Part shown: piece by piece, positions 8,865 through 17,441 of the stretch
Layout of the letters: each line of letters starts with the position of its first letter
Position numbering within the stretch: position 1 is the stretch's first letter
DNA from: Clostridia bacterium
GTDB taxonomy: Bacteria; Bacillota; Clostridia; Oscillospirales; Acutalibacteraceae
DNA length: 64,000 nucleotides
Direction of reading: 5' to 3'
Assembly: GCA_024404115.1 (NCBI GenBank)
Contig: JAKSQM010000003.1
Location: 62,001-126,000, forward strand
Notes under the pieces: generated by a model
Told to the model about the DNA's origin: nothing
Database searches by the model: none
What the model saw: only the letters and a program-made list of their open reading frames with translations
Made by a program: the position numbers and the translations under genes

Positions 8865-10088
8865 ATGGAAAATTTTCTTAAAGAACAGATAAAATACGGA
8901 CTTAAATATTTGCCCAAAAATCTTGTAAAATCATTTTTCATTCCAAGCTCCAATAACGAAACAGAAGCCTTTCGCAAGAAAGGCTTTATCTGCGGAGTGT
9001 GCCATCCAAATGAAAATTATGAGCAGATTAAGGGCGCAAACATCGGCTGGGTAAGGTTTGATATTCCTTTCCCCTTTGATAAAGACGGAAACATAAGCAC
9101 ACACTATCTTTCTTTTAAAGAAAGAGCCTTGGGTTATGAACAGAACGGCATAAAGGTTATGGCTGTAACACCTTACCCCAATAGCTATATTGAGGGCGGT
9201 GCAGATATCCGAAATGCCGAGGGCAAAGAAAAAGTAAAAGAAATTACAACATTTCTTATTAAAGATTTGCAGGGCATTGTTTCAGGATTTCAGATAACCA
9301 ACGAAATGGGTATGCCCCACTTCACACTTCCTCTTAATATGACCGAGGCGGCAGAGTTTATCGCTGTTCAGCTTGAAGCGGTTTATCCCCACAAGGGCGA
9401 TATAATCGTTGGCTATAACTCCGCAGGCCCGCAGGCAGATTTGCACTGCAAGCTGTTGCCATATGTTAAATATTGCGACTATGTGGGTATTGATATTTAT
9501 CTCGGCTGCTTTGATTCATTCCCAGGCTTTATGTGCCTTTTTGATGCACTTATCCGCTATGTGTGGGCAATGACTAAAAAGCCTGTTATTATTCAGGAGT
9601 TTGGCTATATGAGCGGCGGCAAGCCAAAAACTAAAAAAGAAAAAATTGATATTCTCGCTTCCTACGGTGTTGGAAGCGAAAAAGAAGCAAAAGAAAAAAT
9701 TGCTTCTTTGGTTGAGAAGCTTCCTCAAAGCCTTAAAGAGCACACCAAAAAGGTTTGCGAAAATAACGAAAGCAGATACTTTAATCTGATTTTTAAAAGT
9801 GATATTACAAATCATTTTTACAGAGAAATGCCACGGATTACAAAAATCCCCGGCTACGACCACACACCAGAGGGTCAGGCAAAATTTTATAAAGATATTT
9901 TTGCAAGATTTTATAAAAAGAAATGCGTTGCAGGTGCAATAATTTATTGCTATTCAGATGCTGACCATTGCTACATCTGCGGTCAGGATGATTGCCCCAT
10001 TGAAACACGCTGGGGGCTTGTAACAAGAGATGGCGAGCCAAAGCCCTCTTACTATGCCGTTAAAGAGGCACTTGCAAAAATAAAATAA
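8865..10088 (+). CDS. Clan-A TIM-barrel glycoside hydrolase, cytoplasmic
   Basis: The protein has 407 residues and no signal peptide. Two glutamates sit where clan-A retaining enzymes have their acid/base and nucleophile: ITNEMGMPHF (Glu147) after strand 4 and VIIQEFGYMS (Glu245) after strand 7. VRFDIPFPFD and VGIDIYLG mark other barrel strands. I cannot place it in a numbered GH family; GH5-, GH39- or GH42-like enzymes are possible. It starts three bases after the symporter stop, consistent with acting on the imported sugar. The ribosome binding site is weak, so translation may depend on coupling to the upstream gene. Confidence 0.72.
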   Translation: MENFLKEQIKYGLKYLPKNLVKSFFIPSSNNETEAFRKKGFICGVCHPNENYEQIKGANIGWVRFDIPFPFDKDGNISTHYLSFKERALGYEQNGIKVMAVTPYPNSYIEGGADIRNAEGKEKVKEITTFLIKDLQGIVSGFQITNEMGMPHFTLPLNMTEAAEFIAVQLEAVYPHKGDIIVGYNSAGPQADLHCKLLPYVKYCDYVGIDIYLGCFDSFPGFMCLFDALIRYVWAMTKKPVIIQEFGYMSGGKPKTKKEKIDILASYGVGSEKEAKEKIASLVEKLPQSLKEHTKKVCENNESRYFNLIFKSDITNHFYREMPRITKIPGYDHTPEGQAKFYKDIFARFYKKKCVAGAIIYCYSDADHCYICGQDDCPIETRWGLVTRDGEPKPSYYAVKEALAKIK

Positions 10089-10100
10089 TCGGAGCAGATT

Positions 10101-11123
10101 ATGTCAGAGCTTGAAAATAATTTATATTTAAAAAAAGAACTTCGTTTTAAAAACGGTAAATTCAGAATTTTGTGCCTTTCAGATTTTCACGGTGTCGCAA
10201 ATTTTGACCGCCGTTTAACAAGGGATTTGTCTGCACTTCTTGACGCTTCAAAGCCAGACCTTGTGCTTTTGCTTGGTGATATTGTGTGGCGTGATGCGGC
10301 AGAATCTGTTGAAAGCATAACCGCTTTTTTAAAAGAGGTTATCCCTTGCATTGAGGATAGAAAAATCCCGTGGGCACACGTTTTTGGCGGTCATGATGAT
10401 GAAAAGGGCATATCAAACGAGGTTCAGCAAAAAATCTATGAGCAGTTCGAGTATTGTCTTTCAAAAAGAGGACCCGAAGATGTAAGCGGTGTTGGCAATT
10501 TTGTTTTGCCCGTAAGAAGCACGGACGGCGAAAAAATCGTCTATAATGTGTGGGGGCTTGACTCTCACGATGGTGCAGGGGACTTTGCCGATGAATTTGG
10601 TTTGCAGAAAGACAGATGGTGGCTTTTCCTCCCCGATAATTTTTCACTTGATTCTCATTACGATACTTTCCGTTTTGACCAGCTTATGTGGTATTGGAAC
10701 TCTTCAAAAGAGTTAGAAGAGCATGAGGGACAAAAAATTCCTGCTCTTATGGTCAGCCATATGCCTTTGCCTGAATACATTCTCCTTTATAAGAATGTTG
10801 CACAGACAGTTTACCGTGGCAGCAGGCGTGAGCATTGCGGATGCAATATGATAAATTCGGGTTTGTTTTCAACCATCGTTCAAAGGGGCGATGTTAAAAC
10901 ATTCATCTGCGGTCATGACCATATTAACGATTATGAGGGCACATATTGCGGCGTTAAAATGGCATATGATGCAGGTCTTAATTATGACGGATATTGTGAT
11001 GATGACCTCCGTGGCGGCAGAATAGTTGATGTTGACGAAGCCGACCCGTGGAATGTAAAAACATATATGATTTATTCAGCCGATTGTGTTGAAAATTACC
11101 CTGGTGAAGAGGAGCGTCTTTAA
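10101..11123 (+). CDS. DCR2-like calcineurin phosphoesterase with GGHDD variant motif
   Basis: The protein has 340 residues and no signal peptide. The calcineurin-like motifs are SDFH (27-30), GDIVW (59-63), SHMPLPEY and GHDH near residue 273. The motif usually written GNHD is GGHDD here (96-100). The Asn that normally ligates a metal is replaced by Gly, so catalysis may be altered. The HxPLPEY segment and the downstream D-LRGGR motif fit the purple-acid-phosphatase-like DCR2/Siz1 group. It is clearly a paralogue of the product at 14025. GGAG lies six bases before the ATG. Confidence 0.82.
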   Translation: MSELENNLYLKKELRFKNGKFRILCLSDFHGVANFDRRLTRDLSALLDASKPDLVLLLGDIVWRDAAESVESITAFLKEVIPCIEDRKIPWAHVFGGHDDEKGISNEVQQKIYEQFEYCLSKRGPEDVSGVGNFVLPVRSTDGEKIVYNVWGLDSHDGAGDFADEFGLQKDRWWLFLPDNFSLDSHYDTFRFDQLMWYWNSSKELEEHEGQKIPALMVSHMPLPEYILLYKNVAQTVYRGSRREHCGCNMINSGLFSTIVQRGDVKTFICGHDHINDYEGTYCGVKMAYDAGLNYDGYCDDDLRGGRIVDVDEADPWNVKTYMIYSADCVENYPGEEERL

Positions 11124-11124
11124 T

Positions 11125-12000
11125 ATGTCAAATGTATTTTTTGATGCAGTAATGAACGAAACTGACCCCATGTATGACGCTGTAATTATGGATGAAAACA
11201 GCGTTCAGAGATGGAAAAATCCCGTCAGCCACAATGCAAATAATGGTCATTCAACAACAAAGCTTTTTGTGGCTACAGCAATAGGTATCCTTTGCGACAG
11301 AGGACTGATGTCCGTTGATGATAAAGCAACAAAATTTTTCACAAAAGAAGAGATGGGCGATACCCTTGATGAACGCTGGAACAATGTAACTGTCAAAGAT
11401 ATTCTTCGCCACAAAACTGGTATGGAAAATATCCCCTACGGTGTTGACGAAGACAGCGATATTGAAAAAATCGGCAGTGATTTTTTGAAGTATGTTTTCT
11501 CTATAAAAATTGAGCAGAAAACAGGCGAGTTTTATAAATATTCAGATGCCGCATATTATCTTCTTGGCAGAATAATCAGCAAGGTTAGCGGCATGAATGC
11601 AATAATTTTTATGCGTGAAAATATTTTTAAACCTCTTTCATTTGCACAGTGGGCAATGGCAACCTGCCCCGAGGGTTATCCCATTTGCGGTGGCGGATTT
11701 TTTTCCCGTTCAGAAGATTCTGCAAAATTAGGTCTTGCATATGCCTGCGAAGGGGTTTATAATGGCAAAAAAATCATTTCACGTGAGTGGATTGAAAATG
11801 CCAAAAAAGAGGACTTTGCCTGCACCCAGTTCAGAGATACAGGTATCTTCCTCAAAACAGGCGCAAGAGGGCAGTGCATTGCTTTCTCTCCCGAAAAAAG
11901 AGTTGCCGCCGCATGGCACGGCTGTTCCGCCCTGGACGATAACGGCAAGAGAAATGACAGACTTTTAAGCGCATTTGACAGCTATCTTAAATCAATCTGA
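11125..12000 (+). CDS. Beta-lactamase-fold serine hydrolase
   Basis: With the ATG at 11125 (one base after the stop of the preceding gene, GAGGAG upstream) the protein has 291 residues. The class C beta-lactamase/esterase fold is shown by an STTK tetrad (Ser43-Lys46) and YSD (139-141), the equivalent of the YxN motif. The shorter length and the sugar operon suggest an esterase that removes acyl groups from sugars, or a peptidase, rather than antibiotic resistance; this is inference. No signal peptide is seen. An in-frame upstream ATG at 11086 lies inside the previous gene and lacks a ribosome binding site. Confidence 0.78.
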   Translation: MSNVFFDAVMNETDPMYDAVIMDENSVQRWKNPVSHNANNGHSTTKLFVATAIGILCDRGLMSVDDKATKFFTKEEMGDTLDERWNNVTVKDILRHKTGMENIPYGVDEDSDIEKIGSDFLKYVFSIKIEQKTGEFYKYSDAAYYLLGRIISKVSGMNAIIFMRENIFKPLSFAQWAMATCPEGYPICGGGFFSRSEDSAKLGLAYACEGVYNGKKIISREWIENAKKEDFACTQFRDTGIFLKTGARGQCIAFSPEKRVAAAWHGCSALDDNGKRNDRLLSAFDSYLKSI

Positions 12001-12037
12001 TTTAAAAATATAAACAAACAGAAAGAGGTATTTTTTT

Positions 12038-12817
12038 ATGAAAAAACCAATTATGGGTATCCAGCTTTATACCCTTCGTGATTACATCAAAACAGCAGAG
12101 GATTTTGACAAGACTCTTGAAAGACTTGAAAAAATGGGCGTTACAGATGTTCAGATTTCAGCTATCGGTGATATTCCTGCTGAAGTACAGAAAGAAATTC
12201 TTGACAAGCACAATATGAAAGTTTGCGTAACTCACAAGAGCTTTGACAGAATGAACGAAGACCTTGAGGGTCTTATTAAAGAGCATAAAATCATTGATTG
12301 TGATGCTCTCGGCTTAGGCTCTTGCCCGGGTGAAAACCGTGAAAATTCAAAGAGAGTTCAGGAGTTTATTGATAAAGCAACAGAAATCGGCAAGGTTCTT
12401 AAAGAGAATGGTATGACATTCAACTATCATAACCACGCTTTTGAGTTCTTCAAGCTTGGCGATAAGGCATGCACACTTATGGATATGCTTATTGAAAACA
12501 CAGATAAGGATACATTCCATTTCATCCCCGATGTTGCATGGATTCACTATGGCGACAATGACCCTGTTGAGATTCTCAAGAGAATGAAAGGCAGAGTTAA
12601 GGTTCTTCATTTTAAGGATTATATTATTGACGAAAACGGCTACCGTAAGTTCGTTTCACTTGGCAAAGGTCTTGTTGACCTTAAAGCTTGCTACGATATA
12701 GCCTGCGAGCTTGAAATTCCATACATTATGTTTGAGCAGGATATTGACTGGGTAGATGACGACCCATTTAAGGCTTGTGAAGAGTCATGGGCATTTATGC
12801 AGTCCCTTGAGAAATAA
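12038..12817 (+). CDS. Sugar phosphate isomerase/epimerase (AP endonuclease 2-like TIM barrel)
   Basis: This 259-residue protein has the xylose-isomerase-like TIM barrel fold of the IolE/IolH and hydroxypyruvate isomerase group. Recognisable strands include IMGIQLYTLRD at the N-terminus, FNYHNHAFEF, FIPDVAWIHYGD and VLHFKDYI; the His and Glu/Asp residues in these motifs normally bind the divalent metal. GTYPIMFEQD-type sequence (IMFEQDIDWV) near the end supplies the last ligand. It is followed 13 bp later by a Gfo/Idh oxidoreductase, a pairing typical of 3-keto-sugar or inositol-type pathways. Confidence 0.85.
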   Translation: MKKPIMGIQLYTLRDYIKTAEDFDKTLERLEKMGVTDVQISAIGDIPAEVQKEILDKHNMKVCVTHKSFDRMNEDLEGLIKEHKIIDCDALGLGSCPGENRENSKRVQEFIDKATEIGKVLKENGMTFNYHNHAFEFFKLGDKACTLMDMLIENTDKDTFHFIPDVAWIHYGDNDPVEILKRMKGRVKVLHFKDYIIDENGYRKFVSLGKGLVDLKACYDIACELEIPYIMFEQDIDWVDDDPFKACEESWAFMQSLEK

Positions 12818-12830
12818 GTGAGGTATAATT

Positions 12831-14012
12831 ATGAGCGACAAAAAAGTTAAACTTGGTATAATCGGCATAGGTAATCAGGGCGGTAACTACCTTAAAAGCT
12901 ACGCTAACGGCAATCTGCCCGAAATAGAAATCACCTGCGTTGCAGATATTGATGAGCGCAGATTTGAAAATGCCCGTGAAAAAGTTCCAGGAGTTGTATG
13001 CTTCAAAACAGCAGACGAGCTTATTGCCAGCGGACTTTGCGAGGCAGTTGTTATTGCAACACCTCATTATTATCATCCACCAATGGTTATTGACGCTCTC
13101 AAGGGCGGACTTCATGCCCTCAGCGAAAAGCCTGCTGGCGTTTACACAAAGCAGGTAAGAGAGGCAATTGCCGCATCTGAAAACAGCGATAAAACATACG
13201 CAATGATGTTCAATCAGCGCACAAACTGCATTTACAGAAAGGTGCGTGAGCTTGTTCAGTGCGGTGAATACGGTGAAATGCGCCGTGTCAGCTGGATTAT
13301 CACAGACTGGTTCCGCACACAGGCATATTATGATTCAGGTTCATGGCGTGCAACATGGGCAGGCGAAGGCGGCGGAGTTATGCTCAATCAGTGCCCCCAT
13401 CAGCTTGACTTATGGCAGTGGATTTGCGGTATGCCCAATAAGGTAAGAGCCGTATGCCACGAGGGCAAATGGCACAATATCGAGGTTGAGGATGACGTTA
13501 CAATTTATGTTGAATATCCCAACGGAGCAACAGGCACATTCATCACCTCAACAGGCGATTTCCCCGGTGCTAACCGCCTTGAAATCACAATGGATAAGGC
13601 AAAAATTCTTTGCGAATATGACCTTATTGAAAAGAGATTTGTTATTAAAGTATTTGAGCTTGAAAAAGGTCTTACAGAGTTTTCTGAAACAGCCGAGGGC
13701 GGATTTGACAAGCCCGTTGGCAAGTGGACAGAAATTGAAACAGATGGCAAAAATAATCAGCACGAGGGCGTTCTCAATGCCTTTGCCGCTCACATTTTAA
13801 GGGGCGAGCCTCTTGTTGCCGAGGGTCCAGAGGGCATCAACGGACTTACAATTTCAAACGCAGCTTTCCTTTCAAGCTGGCTTAAAAAGGATATTGAAAT
13901 TCCCTTTGATGAGGATCTTTATTATGAGATGCTTCAGGAAAAAATCAAAAATTCAAAGTTTGAAAAGGTTGTTCGTGAGCAGACTCAGCAGGATATGAGC
14001 TCAACATTCTGA
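12831..14012 (+). CDS. Gfo/Idh/MocA-family NAD(P)-dependent oxidoreductase
   Basis: The protein has 393 residues. A Rossmann nucleotide-binding loop (GIIGIGNQGGN, residues 9-19) opens the sequence, and the family's EKP motif (99-101) follows the fifth strand. The C-terminal alpha/beta domain contains the GGGVMLNQCPHQLDLWQW segment with the conserved His that usually assists catalysis. These enzymes oxidise or reduce sugar hydroxyls, often at C3. Position next to the isomerase suggests joint processing of the same sugar, possibly via a 3-keto intermediate. Confidence 0.9.
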   Translation: MSDKKVKLGIIGIGNQGGNYLKSYANGNLPEIEITCVADIDERRFENAREKVPGVVCFKTADELIASGLCEAVVIATPHYYHPPMVIDALKGGLHALSEKPAGVYTKQVREAIAASENSDKTYAMMFNQRTNCIYRKVRELVQCGEYGEMRRVSWIITDWFRTQAYYDSGSWRATWAGEGGGVMLNQCPHQLDLWQWICGMPNKVRAVCHEGKWHNIEVEDDVTIYVEYPNGATGTFITSTGDFPGANRLEITMDKAKILCEYDLIEKRFVIKVFELEKGLTEFSETAEGGFDKPVGKWTEIETDGKNNQHEGVLNAFAAHILRGEPLVAEGPEGINGLTISNAAFLSSWLKKDIEIPFDEDLYYEMLQEKIKNSKFEKVVREQTQQDMSSTF

Positions 14013-14024
14013 TAAGAGGTTTTT

Positions 14025-15065
14025 ATGAAAAAGCAAACTTTGCGCTTTAATGAAAACGGCAAGTTCAGAATCCTTATGGTTTCTGACTTCCACCTTGGAA
14101 AAAATAATAAGCTTAAAGAGGATTATAACTATAAGGTTGTTAAAGGCCTTGATGCTCTCATTGCAGAAACAAACCCCGATTTTGTTTTTATCGGCGGCGA
14201 CCAGTGCATTGATGCCGCAACCAAAGCCGAGGCAAAAGAAAAGTTTGAGGCTATTTTAGAGCCTGTAATTTCAAGAAATCTCCCGTGGTCTGCCGTTTTT
14301 GGTAATCACGATAGAGAAATGGGTCTTGATATTTCAGATGAAGAGCAGGTTTATGAATCCATAAGCGGCTGCCTTAATGAAAATTGTCATGAAGATATTG
14401 ACGGTGTGGGAAATTATTGCATACCAATTTTCTCTTCAAAAGGGGAGGGCACTGCCTTTAATATTTTCGCTCTTGATTCTCACAGAGAAGTTGTGGATTT
14501 AATCGAAAAATTCTCTCTTGATAAAAATACAAAATTTGTTTTGCCAGAGCATTTTAATGAGGGCGAAAAGGGTGCAATGCCAACCTTTGAGCAGGTGATG
14601 TGGTATTACAACACCTCAAAAAAGGCGGAGCAAAAAGAGGGCAAAAAAATCCCTGCGGTTATGTTTATGCACATTCCTCTGCCCGAGTTTGTCCATATTG
14701 CAAGGAATCCCGAGCAGTGCGGTGCAATCGGCTCAAAAAGAGAAACACTCGGCTGTAGTGAAGTGAATTTCGGCCTTTTTGCCGCCTGCCTGCAAAGGGG
14801 CGATGTAAAGGGCATTTTCTTCGGTCATGAGCATCTTTGCGATTTGCAGGGTGAATACTGCGGAATAACTATGGCGCAGGATGCGGCTTTAGGCTACAAT
14901 ATGTCCTGCCATGATGATTTGCGTGGCGGCAGAGTTATTGACCTTTTTGAGGATGGCTCAATCCACACCCACACAGTGAAGCTTATTGATTTGTTAGGTG
15001 TTGATGCTATGCGCCGACCCGATTATTTTGAGGGCGGATGCAAGTATTACATCAGAAAGCTGTGA
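14025..15065 (+). CDS. DCR2-like calcineurin phosphoesterase, paralogue of the gene at 10101
   Basis: The protein has 346 residues. Motifs are SDFH (20-23), GGDQ (57-60), GNHDRE (93-98), HIPLPEF, GHEH and D-LRGGR. It aligns along its length with the 10101 product but keeps the standard GNHD that the other has lost. No signal peptide is present. The distance to the oxidoreductase gene is 12 bp. A pair of paralogues within one operon suggests either two substrates or one active and one altered subunit. Confidence 0.85.
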   Translation: MKKQTLRFNENGKFRILMVSDFHLGKNNKLKEDYNYKVVKGLDALIAETNPDFVFIGGDQCIDAATKAEAKEKFEAILEPVISRNLPWSAVFGNHDREMGLDISDEEQVYESISGCLNENCHEDIDGVGNYCIPIFSSKGEGTAFNIFALDSHREVVDLIEKFSLDKNTKFVLPEHFNEGEKGAMPTFEQVMWYYNTSKKAEQKEGKKIPAVMFMHIPLPEFVHIARNPEQCGAIGSKRETLGCSEVNFGLFAACLQRGDVKGIFFGHEHLCDLQGEYCGITMAQDAALGYNMSCHDDLRGGRVIDLFEDGSIHTHTVKLIDLLGVDAMRRPDYFEGGCKYYIRKL

Positions 15066-15073
15066 GGTGCAAA

Positions 15074-15334
15074 ATGAATAAAAACAGAACAACATTGTTT
15101 TTGCAGGCCGATGAAATCGACCACCTCACCATAAGATATACAGATTTTCACGAACCTCTTCAAAGAGAAAAGGCAATTGAAATGATATTTTTCTATACTA
15201 ATTGCTACAAAGAGGTTGCAGAAAAAATATCTTTATGGAAAAAGAGTGAACTTCAAAACCTTTCAGATAATGAGCTTTATGAAACTCTCGTTATAATCAG
15301 AAAAGTATTATTGAATTCAGCCTTTAGAATATAA
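15074..15334 (+). CDS. Small hypothetical protein, last gene of the carbohydrate operon
   Basis: The ATG at 15074, preceded by GAGGTG, gives 86 residues. The protein is soluble, helical and charged (TDFHEPLQREKAIEM, ELQNLSDNELYETL). I recognise no family. It lies eight bases after the phosphoesterase stop and right before a rho-independent terminator, so it ends the operon. Confidence 0.6.
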   Translation: MNKNRTTLFLQADEIDHLTIRYTDFHEPLQREKAIEMIFFYTNCYKEVAEKISLWKKSELQNLSDNELYETLVIIRKVLLNSAFRI

Positions 15335-15341
15335 AATTTTT

Positions 15342-15375
15342 CCGCACAGCTCACTGCGAACTGTGCGGATTTTTG
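15342..15375 (+). terminator. Rho-independent terminator of the carbohydrate operon
   Basis: An 8-bp perfect stem CCGCACAG/CTGTGCGG (15342-15349 with 15361-15368) with an 11-base loop is followed by ATTTTTGC. Confidence 0.88.
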
Positions 15376-15388
15376 CATATCTATCAAC

Positions 15389-15417
15389 TTGATTTTTTTC
15401 TCTTATTATGATATAGT
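15389..15417 (+). promoter_or_regulatory. Sigma-A promoter of the apiosidase-like gene
   Basis: TTGATT (15389-15394) and TATAGT (15412-15417) are 17 bp apart, 29 bp before the ATG. The 5' leader is therefore very short. Confidence 0.75.
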
Positions 15418-15445
15418 TTTTTGTGGACTTTCGGGAGGTTTTGGT

Positions 15446-17428
15446 ATGACAAAATTTGTTTCATTTTTTCTCTCAATTTTAATTATGCTCAATTCAGGCT
15501 TTATTCAAAGCGGTAAGGCTGTGCAGAGCTTTTTTGACTCTTTCGGTGTGCCATATTGCTTTGTTGGCAGAGCAGTAGCAAACATCATCCGTGATGCTGA
15601 AAGCAAAAAGGACGATTACCCCGAAGAGGCAACTTATAAGAAAAAAGTTATCCTCGATGATACAGACGAAAACTTTGCAAAAACAGCTGAAACAACAATA
15701 AATACTGAAAACTGGCTTGCAAATGAGCTGACCTTTGAAAGCGAAAAATTGTATGCCGACCCGTTCAATGATGTGGATGTTGACTTGATTCTTGTTGGCA
15801 ACGGTGTTAAATTAACTATCCCTGCTTTCTGGGATGGGGGCAACACATGGAAAGTTCGTTTTGCCTGCCCGTCAGAGGGTCAGTGGCTTTATGAAACCAC
15901 CTGCACAGATAAAGAAAACACTTCTCTTAACGGCAGAGCTGGCAAGGTTATCTGCTCGCAGTATAGCGGCGAATACGATGTTTACCGCCACGGATTTGTT
16001 ACCACCTCCTACGGCAAAAAATATATGACATATGATGACGGCACACCGTTCTTTTATCTTGGAGATACTCACTGGAGCCTTGGTGATGAAACCGTTGATA
16101 TGGTAAAAACCATAAGTGCAAAAAGGGCAGAGCAGGGCTTCACTGTTATGCAAAGTGAGCCTATCGGTGCAACATTCGATTTTGCAAACGGCATAACGGA
16201 GCAGGATATTGACGGACTTCGTGTTTATGATGAAAAATTCAAAGCTATTGCAGAGAAAGGTCTGACCCATGCAAACGCAGAGTTTTTCTTCCCTGCATAT
16301 ATGAGCAATCTCATTGACAATATGGGCGGCTTTTCAAGTGAAACTGTCAGCGGTCAAAAGGACGGCAAAACTGTTACCGCTCCGCTTCTTTCAGATAATG
16401 TGAAGCATTACCTCGAAAAAATCTCACGCTACTGGGTTGCACGCTACAGTGCGTACCCCGTTATGTGGACTTTGGGGCAGGAGGTTGACAGGGATTTTTA
16501 CAGCAGGGACGATAATCACCCTCTGTGGAATTTCCTCAATAACCCCTATAAGCTTGTTGCAGATTATATTTATAAATATGACGCTTATTCTCACCCCTTA
16601 ACCGCTCATCAGGAAAATTCGGGTGGAGTTACCGCCTATGGTAAGAGCAAGAGCGAAAATCTTAAAAAATATGCAGATACTGAGCCGTCCCTTTTCCGTG
16701 ATTCCAGTGCGCATAACTGGTACGGTGCGCAGTGGTCGCCCTCACTTAAAGAAAACAGCAATCAGAAAAGAGAAAAAGATTACTGGTATAATTCGCAGGG
16801 CAAACCCGTTATAAATTATGAGGGAAGATATTGCTATCTCTGGACTAAAAATTTCGGCTCAAGAATGCAGGGTTGGGCATCTTACCTTAGCGGAATGTTC
16901 GGCTACGGCTGGGGTGCGCATGATACTTGGAGCTACCTCAATACATATGACGAAGAAAACGACACATCTGACGGCATTGACACAATCACATCAGAAGAGA
17001 AAATCAATGCCACATGGCAGGACGCTCTTGAATACGAAAGCTCATATCAGATGGGATATATGAAAGAGTTTTTCTCTTCAATGAATTGGTGGGAGCTTGT
17101 TCCCCGATTTAACAACATTCTTTATTTCGACCGTGATGTTGATGTTTATGCCTATGCGGCAAGCAACAGCGATAATTCACAGATGGTCATTTATTTCTAT
17201 AATTTCAGTGATAATTCAGTGGGTCAGAGGCCAAACGGCAACGATTTCACAGGCAGGCTCACAGGCAGAATCGGCAGCCTCGAGCCATCAACAGTTTATC
17301 ACTATAAATGGTTCAATCCTCTCACAGGGGAGTATTCACAGGAAAGCACATTCACTTCAACCCCGTTTGGTACATATGAAATAGGGCAGAAACAGAGCTG
17401 TGATATGGTTTTCTATATGTATAAATAG
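15446..17428 (+). CDS. Secreted GH140-type (apiosidase-like, DUF5060/DUF4038) glycoside hydrolase
   Basis: With the ATG at 15446 (GGGAGG nine bases upstream) the protein has 660 residues and an N-terminal signal-like segment (FVSFFLSILIMLNSGF). Residues 70-170 resemble the DUF5060 beta-sandwich. The catalytic barrel of the DUF4038/GH140 type follows, with the typical opening HGFVTTSYGKKYMTYDDGTPFFYLGDTHW. WTLGQEVDRDF and INYEGRYCY provide candidate catalytic acids. The last 90 residues resemble the putative collagen-binding C-terminal domain common in this family. Known GH140 members cleave apiose from rhamnogalacturonan II, but DUF4038 proteins vary, so the substrate is not certain. No LPXTG-like tail is seen. 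Confidence 0.85.
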   Translation: MTKFVSFFLSILIMLNSGFIQSGKAVQSFFDSFGVPYCFVGRAVANIIRDAESKKDDYPEEATYKKKVILDDTDENFAKTAETTINTENWLANELTFESEKLYADPFNDVDVDLILVGNGVKLTIPAFWDGGNTWKVRFACPSEGQWLYETTCTDKENTSLNGRAGKVICSQYSGEYDVYRHGFVTTSYGKKYMTYDDGTPFFYLGDTHWSLGDETVDMVKTISAKRAEQGFTVMQSEPIGATFDFANGITEQDIDGLRVYDEKFKAIAEKGLTHANAEFFFPAYMSNLIDNMGGFSSETVSGQKDGKTVTAPLLSDNVKHYLEKISRYWVARYSAYPVMWTLGQEVDRDFYSRDDNHPLWNFLNNPYKLVADYIYKYDAYSHPLTAHQENSGGVTAYGKSKSENLKKYADTEPSLFRDSSAHNWYGAQWSPSLKENSNQKREKDYWYNSQGKPVINYEGRYCYLWTKNFGSRMQGWASYLSGMFGYGWGAHDTWSYLNTYDEENDTSDGIDTITSEEKINATWQDALEYESSYQMGYMKEFFSSMNWWELVPRFNNILYFDRDVDVYAYAASNSDNSQMVIYFYNFSDNSVGQRPNGNDFTGRLTGRIGSLEPSTVYHYKWFNPLTGEYSQESTFTSTPFGTYEIGQKQSCDMVFYMYK

Positions 17429-17441
17429 GCGGAGGTTACTT

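Noticed and set aside
11125-12000. Antibiotic-resistance beta-lactamase
   Set aside because: Only the fold and the SxxK/YxD motifs are shared. There is no signal peptide and the operon is catabolic, so an esterase or peptidase is more likely.
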